64,000 bases of DNA from an uncultured Pedosphaera sp. (GCA_903918755.1 CAIXFN010000014.1:186001-250000), one strand, 5' to 3'. Positions 17,650-26,961 are shown, counted from the stretch's first letter. A program made the numbers and translations. The notes: generated by a model not told the origin, from the letters alone.

Positions 17650-19374
17650 CTAGGGGCCGTGGGTCAGCAGGTGACGCCGCCAGACCTGTTTGGCGTTGCA
17701 GACATACAACCATTCTTTGCCGGGGCCCGCAAACGCCAGGCTGACGCACCCCTTGTCGTTCGGCGGGGCGATCACCCCGCCCATGCGGCCGCCGCGGTCA
17801 AACATCTGGATCCCGGCGAACGAAGTGACATAGTAACGGCCTTCGACATCGGTGGTCATCCCATCGCCGCCGCTCGTGGGTTTCGCGGTCATCCGCAGTG
17901 TCATGTAGCGTTCGGCCCCGCCCAACTGTCCATCCGGCCGGACGTAATAATGCCAGACCGATTGCCCGTTGTATTCCGAGACCGCGAGAAACTTGCCGTC
18001 GGGGGAGAGAGCGATGCCGTTGGGGCCTTTGATGCCGGTGGCCACGGCTTGCGGCCGGGTGGAACCGGCGGCGGCCAGGGGGAGCATTTTGATTTCGCCG
18101 GCGCCGGTGTCCGTATAATAAAGCCAGCCGGCCGCGCTGACGGCGAGGTCGTTGGGTTTCACGTCCGCGGCGAGTTCGGTAATCGCCTTGGTTTGCGGAT
18201 CAATGGCGACCACCTTTGGTTTCACGGCGCCGTCCGGCTGGGTCACCGCATAAAGCCGGCCTTCCGGACCAAATTTGAGTCCGCTGGCTTTGACCCCATG
18301 TTCGAGCCATTTTTCCGGTGCGCCGCCCACGGCCACCCGCCAGATGGTGGAGTTGCCCAGATCACTAAAATAAAAATTGCCGGCGGAGTCCCCGCAGGCG
18401 GCATCGGTGAAGCCATAACCTTCGCCGACCAATTCCCAACCACCGGTCGGCGGCAGGATTTTGACGAGGGCTTCATCGCCGCCCAGATTATCCTTCGTGA
18501 GCGGCGCGGGCAGGGGCGTGGCCGGACGCCAGAGCCAGCGGAGAGAATCCGGCAGGATGGCACCGCCGTGCTTGCCACTGTGGCCACCGTCACCCAGCAC
18601 AAAAGTCACGTCATAGCCCGCGAAGCGGAGGGCGCTTTCCATGGATTTGTTCGCCAGCGGCCAGTCTCCGTGCAAATTGTTCAAGTCGTTACTGCCGTCT
18701 TGCAGAAAAACGCGCAGGGGTTTGCGCTCGGTCTTGCGGATCAGGGCCGGATACTCGTGCCCGCCGCGGATATTCGTGAAACTGCCGATTTGGGAAAGCA
18801 CCTTGCGGAACATGTCCGGTCGTTCCCAGGCCACGGTAAAGGCGGCGATGGCACCGGAACTCATGCCCCCAATGGCCCGCATTTCGGGATCCGAGGTCAG
18901 ATTATATTCCCGGGCAAAGTGGGGGAGGATTTCCTCGCAGATGAATCGCGCGTATTGATCGCCCAGGGAATCATACTCAAACGAGCGGTTGCTCGCGCCG
19001 CCCGGACCGCCGCGCTCCCCGAGGGTGCCCGGGTTAAGGAAGATACTAATCGTCACGGGCATTTCGCCTCGCGCAATCAGGTTGTCAAAAACTATGGGCG
19101 CCCGCTGGCTGCCGCGTTCATCCATGTATCCCCGTCCGTCCTGGAAAACCATCACTGCAGCGGGCTTGCTGGCCTCGTATTGGGCCGGGACATACACCCA
19201 CCCCTCCCGGTGGGTCCCCGGGAAGACGGTGGAATTCGTCCATTGAAAGGCGGTCACTTTTCCGGCCGGCACCCCTTCATGCCGCTCGGAATCGGGACCG
19301 AACTTGTAATCATCGGCGGCCCGGGCGGCGAGCGCGACACCGCACCACAGGCAGAGGGCAATCAGGGCTTTCAT
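17650..19374 (-). CDS. Esterase (IroE/enterochelin-esterase fold) fused to SMP-30/gluconolactonase-like propeller
   Basis: 574 residues with a signal peptide (MKALIALCLWCGVALAARAAD). Residues about 40-285 form an alpha/beta-hydrolase of the PF00756 esterase type: AVMVFQDGRGY, a nucleophile elbow GGMSSGA with Ser173, and GDGGHSGKHG carrying the candidate catalytic His. Residues about 300-570 form an SMP-30/gluconolactonase-like beta-propeller (NGIALSPDGKFLAVSE, VEGRYYVTSF). Such fusions are common in Planctomycetes and Verrucomicrobia and are thought to act on carbohydrate esters or lactones outside the cytoplasm. It is a single gene: 121 bases separate its stop from the peptidase gene, and it is divergent from the exosortase gene. 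Confidence 0.88.
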   Translation of the reverse strand: MKALIALCLWCGVALAARAADDYKFGPDSERHEGVPAGKVTAFQWTNSTVFPGTHREGWVYVPAQYEASKPAAVMVFQDGRGYMDERGSQRAPIVFDNLIARGEMPVTISIFLNPGTLGERGGPGGASNRSFEYDSLGDQYARFICEEILPHFAREYNLTSDPEMRAIGGMSSGAIAAFTVAWERPDMFRKVLSQIGSFTNIRGGHEYPALIRKTERKPLRVFLQDGSNDLNNLHGDWPLANKSMESALRFAGYDVTFVLGDGGHSGKHGGAILPDSLRWLWRPATPLPAPLTKDNLGGDEALVKILPPTGGWELVGEGYGFTDAACGDSAGNFYFSDLGNSTIWRVAVGGAPEKWLEHGVKASGLKFGPEGRLYAVTQPDGAVKPKVVAIDPQTKAITELAADVKPNDLAVSAAGWLYYTDTGAGEIKMLPLAAAGSTRPQAVATGIKGPNGIALSPDGKFLAVSEYNGQSVWHYYVRPDGQLGGAERYMTLRMTAKPTSGGDGMTTDVEGRYYVTSFAGIQMFDRGGRMGGVIAPPNDKGCVSLAFAGPGKEWLYVCNAKQVWRRHLLTHGP

Positions 19375-19514
19375 CCGCCCTGTTTAACCCAGGCCGAGGT
19401 CCCGGTGCAAGCCGCAAACCTCCCCTTTTCGCAGGGGCGGAAGCCCGGAATGCCGCCCGCACTCGTGGATCAAATCTGTCGCCGATTTGTTGCCGAAGCG
19501 GGGATGGAATTTGA

Positions 19515-19544
19515 TTGAGCAGTCGGGGTGGCTCGTGGTCTAAT
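19515..19544 (+). promoter_or_regulatory. Possible sigma70-type promoter of the exosortase operon
   Basis: TTGAGC (19515-19520), an 18-base spacer and TCTAAT (19539-19544) lie just before the exosortase start at 19562. The rest of the 187-base divergent interval shows nothing clear. The leader would be very short, so this is only a candidate. Confidence 0.22.
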
Positions 19545-19561
19545 TGAGGGCTGAGTAGATC

Positions 19562-20536
19562 ATGGCAAGCAACCCAACAGCAACATCCGCCGGGCCTTTG
19601 GTTGAATTTCGCGCCGAATTCGCGCGATGCTGGAACCGCTTGCCCAACAAGGCTTTATTTTTCACCCTGTTGGCCGCCTGGCTGCTGCTGTTCCAGTTTT
19701 TGGGAACCTGTACCTTCGGTTACGTGGACACGACCTCGTTGATGTACTGGCTGTATAATGCCTTCGTCAAAAGTGCCGGTAATGAGGACCATGGATTGCT
19801 GATCCCGTTTGTCGTTTTGGTCCTGTTTTGGTGGAAGCGGGAACAGTTGCTGGCCTTGCCGAACCGGCTTTGGTCGCCGGGGCTTATTTTGCTGGCCCTG
19901 GCTTTGCTGGTGCATGCGGTGGGCTACCGGGTGCAGCAACAGCGGCTCTCGGTCCTGGGTTTTTTCGGTGGAATTTACGCGCTGATGGCGCTGGCTTGGG
20001 GGCGGGCCTGGTTGCGTGCGGCTTGGTTTCCCTTTTTCCTCTTCGCTTTTTGCATTCCCATCGGCTCGCTGGCGGAGACGGTCACTTTTCCCCTCCGCAT
20101 CATGGTCACCAAGATCGTGGCCACGGTGGCCCATATCCTGGGGTTGGATGTGATCCGGGAGGGAACGCAATTGTTCAACTCGTCCCACACCTACAGTTAC
20201 GAGGTGGCGGCGGCCTGTTCCGGGTTGCGCAGTGTGATTGCCATCCTTTGCCTTTCCACCATTTATGGATTCGTCGTCTTTCGCAGTCCCTGGAAGCGGT
20301 TGCTGATGATCGCGGCCGCTTTTCCCCTGGCGGTGCTGGGGAATTCCCTGCGGATGATGTGCATTATTGCCGCGGCGGAAGTTTCGGGTCAGGAAACCGG
20401 CAATTATGTTCATGAAAGCGCCATTTTCAGCTTGCTGCCGTACGTGCCCGCCATTGCCAGCGTGATGGCGCTGGGCCATTGGCTGCGCGAGCAGCCGCCC
20501 GAACCCACTCTGCCTTTGCAACCCAAAACGGTATGA
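19562..20536 (+). CDS. Exosortase (transmembrane cysteine transpeptidase)
   Basis: 324 residues with about eight membrane helices. The exosortase/archaeosortase catalytic triad is present: Cys219 in EVAAACSGLRS, Arg264 in LGNSLRM, and His284 in NYVHESAIFS. Exosortases cut short C-terminal sorting signals (PEP-CTERM and variants) and transfer the protein in the membrane, usually in species that make exopolysaccharide. The next gene encodes the usual EpsI partner, and its start overlaps this stop by 4 bases (ATGA). The subclass cannot be decided here: no protein with an evident PEP-CTERM or related tail is encoded in the window. Confidence 0.93.
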   Translation: MASNPTATSAGPLVEFRAEFARCWNRLPNKALFFTLLAAWLLLFQFLGTCTFGYVDTTSLMYWLYNAFVKSAGNEDHGLLIPFVVLVLFWWKREQLLALPNRLWSPGLILLALALLVHAVGYRVQQQRLSVLGFFGGIYALMALAWGRAWLRAAWFPFFLFAFCIPIGSLAETVTFPLRIMVTKIVATVAHILGLDVIREGTQLFNSSHTYSYEVAAACSGLRSVIAILCLSTIYGFVVFRSPWKRLLMIAAAFPLAVLGNSLRMMCIIAAAEVSGQETGNYVHESAIFSLLPYVPAIASVMALGHWLREQPPEPTLPLQPKTV

Positions 20537-21288
20537 ACCGCTCCACTTGGCTGACTTTGAGCCTGGGTCTGGCCTTGATTGGCGGCACCGGGGCCTTTCT
20601 GGCCTGGTCCAACACCCACCAAAAGCTCGGGCGTCCGGGCATCCGGACCACGGCCATTCCCGGCAGTCCGCGGCTCGAACTGTATTTGCCTCCACAAGTG
20701 GCGGATTTCAAAAGTGAACTGGTGGCGACGGACACCAATCTGCTGCTGTTCATGCCGCCGGACAGCAGCTTCGCGCAACGTATTTATACCGCGCCGGATG
20801 GCTGGCAGGCGGCCGCGGGACTGGTGCTGATGGGCACGGACCGTTCCACGATTCATAAGCCCCAGTTTTGCCTGGTGGGCCACGGTTACACTCTGGACGA
20901 CGCCAATTCCACCGCCACGACCATCCGGATGACGCGGCCGCAGCCTTACGATTTGCCAGTGATGAAGTTGCTGACCACGCGGGAAGCGGCAGGCCCGGAC
21001 GGGCAAAAGGCGACCCGGCGTGGTGTCTACATCTACTGGTTTGTCGCGGACGGTCGGCTGACCGCCAGTCATGATGCCCGGATGTGGGAAATGGGTTGGC
21101 AACTGTTGAAGACGGGAGTGCTTCAGCGCTGGGCTTATATCACCTATTTCGCCGAATGCCCGCCTGGTTACGAGTTGGAAACCTACCGACGATTGGAGCA
21201 CCTGATTCAAGTCTCGGTGCCGGAATACCAATTGGTTCCCGGCGCCCAGGTGGCGGGCCGGAGTACGGCCCAAGCCGCCCTTCACTGA
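20533..21288 (+). CDS. EpsI-like exosortase-associated protein (DUF3485)
   Basis: 251 residues from ATG 20533, chosen because it overlaps the exosortase stop (ATGA); the frame is open further upstream, but only inside the exosortase gene. A signal anchor covers residues 5-25 (TWLTLSLGLALIGGTGAFLAW). The remainder is the periplasmic EpsI domain with the typical segment RRGVYIYWFVADGRL and KTGVLQRWAYITYFAE. EpsI proteins occur alone or fused to exosortases and are needed for exopolysaccharide export or sorting in some species; the mechanism is not known. Translational coupling here suggests a 1:1 partnership with the exosortase. Confidence 0.88.
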   Translation: MNRSTWLTLSLGLALIGGTGAFLAWSNTHQKLGRPGIRTTAIPGSPRLELYLPPQVADFKSELVATDTNLLLFMPPDSSFAQRIYTAPDGWQAAAGLVLMGTDRSTIHKPQFCLVGHGYTLDDANSTATTIRMTRPQPYDLPVMKLLTTREAAGPDGQKATRRGVYIYWFVADGRLTASHDARMWEMGWQLLKTGVLQRWAYITYFAECPPGYELETYRRLEHLIQVSVPEYQLVPGAQVAGRSTAQAALH

Positions 21289-21312
21289 CCCGTTTCCGCG
21301 GTCTTGGTTGCC

Positions 21313-21341
21313 GGCCGGGCAGCCAAAGGCATTGCCCGGTC
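21313..21341 (+). terminator. Strong hairpin between epsI-like gene and sugar transferase gene
   Basis: GGCCGGGCA (21313-21321) pairs with TGCCCGGTC (21333-21341), 9 pairs with one G-U, and an inner GCC/GGC stem closes an AAA loop with a 2-base bulge. The following CGCGCGGTTCTGTTATT has only a weak U-rich stretch, so it may be a weak terminator or attenuator in the 99-base gap. Confidence 0.4.
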
Positions 21342-21387
21342 CGCGCGGTTCTGTTATTGAAATGTCCGTCCAGTCGGTTGATTTTAC

Positions 21388-22779
21388 ATGTTACGCCGCA
21401 ATCGCCAGATTAAAACACAAATCCAACAATGCGTGGATGCGTGTGTCTTCGCGTTTAGTTTTTGGTTTGCCTGGCGGCTCCGGGCGGATCCCTGGATCAT
21501 GGAGTGGCTCAACCTCAACCCCATTACTCCGTTCGACTCGTACACCTATGTTTTTCTGGTTTTGATTCCGGCCGGACCGCTGGTCCTCGAAGCGCAGGGG
21601 TTTTACGACCGGTCGGCGCTTTCGCCCCGGCGGATGGCGTTCCGGGCTTTGTTAAAAGGTTGTTTGGTCACCACCCTGGGTTTGATCCTCATCCTTTTCT
21701 TTGTACGCCGCGAACTGGCGCGTTCGGTGCCCCTGCTTTTCGGCGTGATCGGTTTCCTCTTGGTGCTGGCCAAGGAGGAATTGATGCGGCTGGGCTTGCG
21801 CAGCAAATTTGCCCGGGCGCAAATGGAGCGGCGGTTCGTGCTGGTGGGCACCGCCGAGGAGACTGCCGCCATGCGCGAGCGGCTCAAAGTGGACTGGCAC
21901 CAGGGCATGGTGGTGCTGGCGGAATTGAACCTGAACAAAACGCCAGTCACCGAACTGGCGCATTTGCTGCACGAACATTCCGTCAATGGCGTGATCCTGA
22001 ACGCGCGGCACAATGACTTTGAGCAGATCGAGGCCGCGATTCGCACTTGCGAATTGGAGGGCGTGGAGGCCTGGCTCGTGGCGGATTTCTTCAAACCCCA
22101 ACTCTCCCGGACCAGTCTGGATGATTTTCAGGGCCGGCCGGTGCTGGTTTTTCGTTCAACCCCCGAGGATTCGTGGCAAAGCGTCGCGAAGCAATTGCTG
22201 GATTTCATCCTGGCCGCCAGCATGCTGATCGTGATGTCGCCGATTTTGCTCGTCGTCAGCCTCCTGATCAAATTCACCTCGCCGGGGCCGATCCTGTTCA
22301 AACAGCAGCGTTGTGGCCTGAACGGGCAGCCTTTCACCATTTATAAATTCCGGACCATGGGCACCGACGCCGAGCAGCGCAAGGCGGAGCTTGCCGCCAT
22401 GAATGAAATGACGGGGCCGGTGTTCAAGGTGACGAACGATCCCCGCATCACCAAGGTGGGGACGTATTTGCGCAAATTCAGCCTCGATGAGTTTCCCCAA
22501 TTGCTCAATGTGTTGCGCGGGGAAATGAGCATGGTCGGACCGCGGCCGCTCCCGGTGGACGAGGTGAAACGCTTCGACGATCTGGCGCATCGGCGCCGGC
22601 TCAGTGTCAAGCCGGGGCTCACCTGCCTCTGGCAGATCAGCGGCCGCAATAACGTGAAGGATTTCCGCGACTGGGTCCGGCTGGATTTGGAATATATCGA
22701 CAACTGGTCGATCTGGCTGGATTTGAAAATTCTTTGGCTTACGATTCCCGTGGTGGTGCTTGGTACTGGGGCCAAATGA
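21388..22779 (+). CDS. Polyprenyl-phosphate sugar-1-phosphate transferase (WbaP/WcaJ type)
   Basis: 463 residues. Four N-terminal membrane spans (first about 14-30) lead into a cytoplasmic Rossmann-like domain (RRFVLVGTAEETAAM ... NGVILNA). The C-terminal PF02397 catalytic domain has a re-entrant hydrophobic segment (FILAASMLIVMSPILLVVSLLI) and the family motifs FTIYKFRTM, SLDEFPQLLNVLRGEMS, MVGPRPLP, RLSVKPGLTCLWQISGR and DLEYIDNWS. It transfers a hexose-1-phosphate from a UDP sugar to undecaprenyl phosphate, starting a repeat unit of an exopolysaccharide. The sugar cannot be read from sequence. Context with exosortase, EpsI and a UDP-sugar enzyme fits an EPS locus. Confidence 0.93.
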   Translation: MLRRNRQIKTQIQQCVDACVFAFSFWFAWRLRADPWIMEWLNLNPITPFDSYTYVFLVLIPAGPLVLEAQGFYDRSALSPRRMAFRALLKGCLVTTLGLILILFFVRRELARSVPLLFGVIGFLLVLAKEELMRLGLRSKFARAQMERRFVLVGTAEETAAMRERLKVDWHQGMVVLAELNLNKTPVTELAHLLHEHSVNGVILNARHNDFEQIEAAIRTCELEGVEAWLVADFFKPQLSRTSLDDFQGRPVLVFRSTPEDSWQSVAKQLLDFILAASMLIVMSPILLVVSLLIKFTSPGPILFKQQRCGLNGQPFTIYKFRTMGTDAEQRKAELAAMNEMTGPVFKVTNDPRITKVGTYLRKFSLDEFPQLLNVLRGEMSMVGPRPLPVDEVKRFDDLAHRRRLSVKPGLTCLWQISGRNNVKDFRDWVRLDLEYIDNWSIWLDLKILWLTIPVVVLGTGAK

Positions 22780-22829
22780 GGTTTCCTGTCCCTCCGCACT
22801 GCCGGGTGCTCAACGTTTCTCACTGATTT

Positions 22830-23852
22830 ATGGCCGGAATCGCCAAACCCAAAGCGGGGCGCCAGGCTCCTTCAGCTACCCCCACCTCGGTGGTGACGGG
22901 TGGGGCGGGATTCTTGGGTTCGCATCTCGTGGATTATCTCCTGGCCGCCGGGCACCGGGTGGTGGCCATCGACAATTTTGTCACCGGTTCCGTGGACAAT
23001 ATCGCCCACCTCGGGGGCAATCCGCGTTTCAAATTCATCCAACAGGATGTGACCGAGTTCATTTTTCTCGAAGGTCCGGTCGATTTCGTCTGGCATTTTG
23101 CTTCCCCGGCGAGTCCCATCGATTATTTGGAGATCCCCATCCAAACGCTCAAAGTGGGCTCTTTGGGGACCCACAAAGCGCTCGGCCTGGCGAAGAACAA
23201 AGGAGCGCGATTTTTGTTGGCCTCGACTTCCGAGGTGTACGGGGATCCCCTGGTGCATCCTCAGACGGAAGCCTATTGGGGCAACGTGAACCCCATTGGC
23301 GTGCGGGGTTGCTACGATGAGGCGAAGCGCTTCGCGGAGGCCATGACGATGGCCTACCACCGGGAACACGGGGTGGCGACCCGGATCGTGCGCATCTTCA
23401 ACACCTACGGCCCGCGTATGCGTTTGCTGGATGGACGGGTGGTGCCGGCGTTTATTGGGCAGGCGTTGAAGCATCGGCCTCTGACCGTGTTTGGCGGCGG
23501 GGAGCAGACCCGCAGTTTTTGTTACGTTTCGGATTTGATCGAGGGAATTTACCGATTAATGAACAGTTCCACGCATGAGCCTGTCAATATTGGTAACCCA
23601 CAGGAAATGACCGTCCATGAATTTGCCCAAGCCATCATCCAGGCGACCGGTGCCCGCAGTCGGGTGGTCTTTCGGCCGCTCCCGGTGGATGATCCGCGGC
23701 AAAGGCAACCGGATATTACCCGGGCCCGGTCCTTGCTGCGGTGGGAGCCGAAAGTTAATTTGAACGAAGGATTGGAAAAGACTATCGCTTTTTTTCGCGA
23801 GCGCCTATTATCCACTTCACTCCGCAGGAAAACCCGGAGCAAAGAAAACTAG
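22830..23852 (+). CDS. NAD-dependent sugar epimerase/dehydratase, probably UDP-glucuronate decarboxylase
   Basis: 340 residues. An NAD-binding [10 protein letters not shown] (24-33), a catalytic Tyr162/Lys166 pair (YDEAK) and a Ser in [12 protein letters not shown] mark an extended short-chain dehydrogenase. The sequence [17 protein letters not shown] and [12 protein letters not shown] are hallmarks of the UXS group, which converts UDP-glucuronate to UDP-xylose. It probably provides an activated pentose for the polymer started by the neighbouring transferase. The gene starts 50 bases after the transferase gene. A related UDP-sugar activity is the main alternative. Confidence 0.9.
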   Translation: MAGIAKPKAGRQAPSATPTSVVTGGAGFLGSHLVDYLLAAGHRVVAIDNFVTGSVDNIAHLGGNPRFKFIQQDVTEFIFLEGPVDFVWHFASPASPIDYLEIPIQTLKVGSLGTHKALGLAKNKGARFLLASTSEVYGDPLVHPQTEAYWGNVNPIGVRGCYDEAKRFAEAMTMAYHREHGVATRIVRIFNTYGPRMRLLDGRVVPAFIGQALKHRPLTVFGGGEQTRSFCYVSDLIEGIYRLMNSSTHEPVNIGNPQEMTVHEFAQAIIQATGARSRVVFRPLPVDDPRQRQPDITRARSLLRWEPKVNLNEGLEKTIAFFRERLLSTSLRRKTRSKEN

Positions 23853-23969
23853 AGCCAAACCGATTTTATATTTGACCAGTCACATTTTTTTCAGTACCCA
23901 CCACGAATTGCCATTAAAGCAAACGGTCCGGATGGCCGGATTGAAGGCTGACTGAGGCGAAAATTTGTA

Positions 23970-25892
23970 ATGTTAAACTCAAAGTCATTTTTGACGGTCG
24001 ATTTCGGTGCCGGAAGTCTCAAGCTGGCCGAATTCGAGGTAAATGAGTCCGGCGGCCTCCGGCTGAAGCAATATGGTTTTCGTTCGCTGGGCGCGGAAGG
24101 CTCGCAGGAGGCCACCCGCGAAGCCACCATGCAGAAGGCCTTGATCGAGTTGCTGGCGGAAAAGGGTGTCCGGTCGAAAAACGTCAATGTCTGCGCCCCA
24201 GGTTTTCACGTTTTCTCGAAGTTCGTCAAACTCCCGCCGGTCGAACCTGCCAAGGTCACGCAGATCATCCAATACGAAGCGCAGCAAAATGTTCCCTTTC
24301 CGCTGGCTGAAGTAGTGTGGGATTACCAGATTCTCGGCACCACTGCGGGCGGGGAGTTGGAAGTCCTGCTGGTGGCCATTAAGTCCGACATCGTGGAAGG
24401 TTTGTTCCGCGTCACCGAGTCCGCCGGACTGCGGCTCCAATTGGCGGATGTCTCGCCCGCCGCCCTCTGCAATGCCTTCCGCTACAATTATGGCGACTTG
24501 GAAGATTGCACGATGCTGCTCGACATCGGCGCCAAGACGAGCAACCTGCTCTTCTTTGAAAAGGGCAAAGTATATTCCCGGAGTATCAATCTGGGGGCGA
24601 ATTCCATCACCACGGATTTCGAAAAGGAATCGAAACTGAGTTTCACGGAAGCGGAAAAGAAAAAGATCAGTGAAGGCTTTGTGAGCCTCGGTGGCGCGTA
24701 TGAAGAGCCCGAAAACGCGCATCAGGCCGCGATTTCAAAGATTGCCCGTCAGTTCATGACCCGGCTGCACATTCAGGTCAATCAGACCATGCAGTTTTAT
24801 CGGGGACAGCAGGGGGGGGCGGCGCCGCAACGGCTCTTCCTTTCCGGCGGTGCGTCGGTCATGCCGTACACGGCGCAATTTTTTCAGGAAAAACTGAATC
24901 TGCCGGTCGAATACTTCAATCCTCTGCGGAACGTCCAGATTGATCCGGGGATTAACCTGGAAGAGTTGGCGCGGGTGGCCCATTCGCTCGGCGAAGTGGT
25001 GGGATTGGGGCTGCGCAACTTGGCGCATTGCCCGGTCGAGTTGAACCTGATGCCCGAGAGCACCCTCAACTGGGTCAATTTCAACCAGAAAAAGCCTTAT
25101 CTCATCGCCACCGTGTTCAGCCTCGTGGTGGTGGTCTTTGCCGCGGGTGTTTTGTTCGACAAATTAAACGAAGTCAACAAGCAGGAATTGCAGGTTCTGG
25201 AACAACAAATCAACCCGCTGACCGCCCGCAAGACCCAATTTCAGAAGGCGCTGGCGGATCTGGAAAAATCCAAAAAGGATGCCACGCAAATCACCACCTG
25301 GATGGATGACCGGTATTATTGGGGTGAAGTGCTTGGGGAGTTGCACAACATCATGATCCAGGTGGAGTCGGAGACCAGCAACAAGCTGCACACCGCCACC
25401 GGGGTCTGGATTGAGACCTTTACCACGGATGGAGAGACTCCGGCGACGGATCCCTCCGCCGGCTTTGTCAACCCTTTCAATGCCCCCAACCCGGCCGGCG
25501 GTGGCGTTCCGCCGCGGGATGCGGCCTGGATGCGTCGTTACGGTCGCCAGGCAACGGGAGGTGCTCCTCCGCCGGCGCCACCGGCTCCTGGTGCACCCGA
25601 TGCAGGCACCACTCCTGGAGCGCCTGCCACGGCGAAAGTAAAACCGGCCAAACCCACCGCCACCAACGAAGTGGACACCATCACCATGATGTGTCGGGCC
25701 GTTGACGTATCGGCCACGGGTGGCCCCTCCGCCACCACTGACATGGCTTTTGCAGTTCGGGACGCGCTTAAAGAGAGCCCGATGTTCGACAAGGAAGAAA
25801 CCCAGCTCACGAGCGCCGTGAGTCCAACCGATGACCACAGCACCTTCACCTTCAATGTGATCGTGAAACTGAAAAAGCCATTGAAGTTATAG
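23970..25892 (+). CDS. PilM-PilN-like fusion of Amuc_1101 type
   Basis: 640 residues. Residues 1-350 are an actin-like PilM domain, with nucleotide-binding blocks DFGAGSLKLAE (11-21), DIGAKTSN (185-192) and FLSGGASVM (290-298). A membrane helix (about 377-395), a coiled coil (about 398-440) and a periplasmic end follow, as in PilN, with a Pro/Ala-rich linker (about 505-565) before the last beta domain. In type IV pili PilM binds the cytoplasmic N-terminus of PilN; here both appear in one chain. The locus matches the Akkermansia Amuc_1101 family. The next gene starts one base after the stop. No pilus ATPase or platform protein is nearby. Confidence 0.86.
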   Translation: MLNSKSFLTVDFGAGSLKLAEFEVNESGGLRLKQYGFRSLGAEGSQEATREATMQKALIELLAEKGVRSKNVNVCAPGFHVFSKFVKLPPVEPAKVTQIIQYEAQQNVPFPLAEVVWDYQILGTTAGGELEVLLVAIKSDIVEGLFRVTESAGLRLQLADVSPAALCNAFRYNYGDLEDCTMLLDIGAKTSNLLFFEKGKVYSRSINLGANSITTDFEKESKLSFTEAEKKKISEGFVSLGGAYEEPENAHQAAISKIARQFMTRLHIQVNQTMQFYRGQQGGAAPQRLFLSGGASVMPYTAQFFQEKLNLPVEYFNPLRNVQIDPGINLEELARVAHSLGEVVGLGLRNLAHCPVELNLMPESTLNWVNFNQKKPYLIATVFSLVVVVFAAGVLFDKLNEVNKQELQVLEQQINPLTARKTQFQKALADLEKSKKDATQITTWMDDRYYWGEVLGELHNIMIQVESETSNKLHTATGVWIETFTTDGETPATDPSAGFVNPFNAPNPAGGGVPPRDAAWMRRYGRQATGGAPPPAPPAPGAPDAGTTPGAPATAKVKPAKPTATNEVDTITMMCRAVDVSATGGPSATTDMAFAVRDALKESPMFDKEETQLTSAVSPTDDHSTFTFNVIVKLKKPLKL

Positions 25893-25893
25893 T

Positions 25894-26961
25894 ATGTCTT
25901 GGATCAAGCGGAATCTGTATTTTGTCATCGGTGGACTGGTGGCACTCGGCTTAATGGGCTACGGCGGCTTTGTCTTGTGGACCGCCTATTCCAACGAGGG
26001 CGCCTCTGCCGAGGAAATCATCAAACAGTACGGCGTACTGGATGAACTCAATAAACAAAACCCCCACCCGGGCTCCACGGGCAAGGTGGATAACGTCAAG
26101 GCGGCCAAAGATCAGGAGGGCCTGCTCCGGGTATTTATCGCGAAGGCGCGCGGTCTTTTTGTCACGCCTCCTCCGATTCCCTCCGGCGAAAAGGTGGATG
26201 ATCAGAAGTTCTCCAACCAACTGCTTTACACCATTGCCGAATTAAACCGGGAGGCCAAGGCAGCCAGCGTGACCTTGCCGGAAAATTACGCGTTTACTTT
26301 CGCTTCCCAACGGTTTCTCACCCAGTTTGACCCCGGGAGCATTGAGCCTCTCGCCATGCATCTGGGGGAAATCAAGACGATTTGCGACGTGCTTTTTGCC
26401 GCCCGGATCAATGCCTTGGAGGGCATTCAGCGGGAGGTGGTTTCGGCCAAAGACCAGAATGTCTCCGATTATTTGACGACGCAAAAAACCATGGTTACGC
26501 CGCTGGGTGATTTGACTCCCTATCGGGTTGTGTTTCGTTGTTTTAGCGCGGAATTGGCGGAGGTCCTCAGCGGTTTGGCCAGTTCGAGTCACGGTTACAT
26601 CGTCAAGACCATCAATGTGGAGCCGGCGGCGCCGATTGCTGACCCGGGAGTTCCCTCGCCCGGAACCGTTCCGGCCTTGGCCACGCCGATGCCGATGACT
26701 CAGGCGGAGCGATATAACATGCGTTACGGCCCACGCAACCCTGGTGGGCCGCCTCCGGTTGCCCCGGTTCCCGTTGCTGCCCCGCCGGTTAGCAAACCTA
26801 CGGTGCTCCTGAATGAGCGGCAGTTAAAAGTAACCCTCATGATTGAGGTGGTCAAACTTAAGAACCCGGACGAAGCCGCGAAACCCAAGCCCGGCGCTCC
26901 CGCCGCCGCCGCCGGTCGCTCCCGCAATCCCGCTCCCGCTCCCGCCGCCCCTAACCAATAA
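25894..26961 (+). CDS. Amuc_1100-like pilus-associated single-span protein
   Basis: 355 residues. One N-terminal membrane helix (about 9-30) is followed by a helical stretch and a mixed alpha/beta periplasmic part, then Pro/Ala-rich linkers (about 250-315) and a conserved-looking LKVTLMIEVVKLKNPDEAA. The architecture, size and order (PilM-like, this, Amuc_1099-like, secretin) correspond to Amuc_1100 of Akkermansia, whose protein resembles a PilO/GspM-like pilus component and signals to host TLR2. The match is by architecture and position, not by a database search. A role in the alignment complex between inner membrane and secretin is likely. Confidence 0.72.
   Translation: MSWIKRNLYFVIGGLVALGLMGYGGFVLWTAYSNEGASAEEIIKQYGVLDELNKQNPHPGSTGKVDNVKAAKDQEGLLRVFIAKARGLFVTPPPIPSGEKVDDQKFSNQLLYTIAELNREAKAASVTLPENYAFTFASQRFLTQFDPGSIEPLAMHLGEIKTICDVLFAARINALEGIQREVVSAKDQNVSDYLTTQKTMVTPLGDLTPYRVVFRCFSAELAEVLSGLASSSHGYIVKTINVEPAAPIADPGVPSPGTVPALATPMPMTQAERYNMRYGPRNPGGPPPVAPVPVAAPPVSKPTVLLNERQLKVTLMIEVVKLKNPDEAAKPKPGAPAAAAGRSRNPAPAPAAPNQ

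Noticed and set aside
23872-23900. TTGACC as promoter of the pilus operon
   Set aside because: At 17 bases downstream only TACCCA is found, a poor -10 match, so I do not list it.
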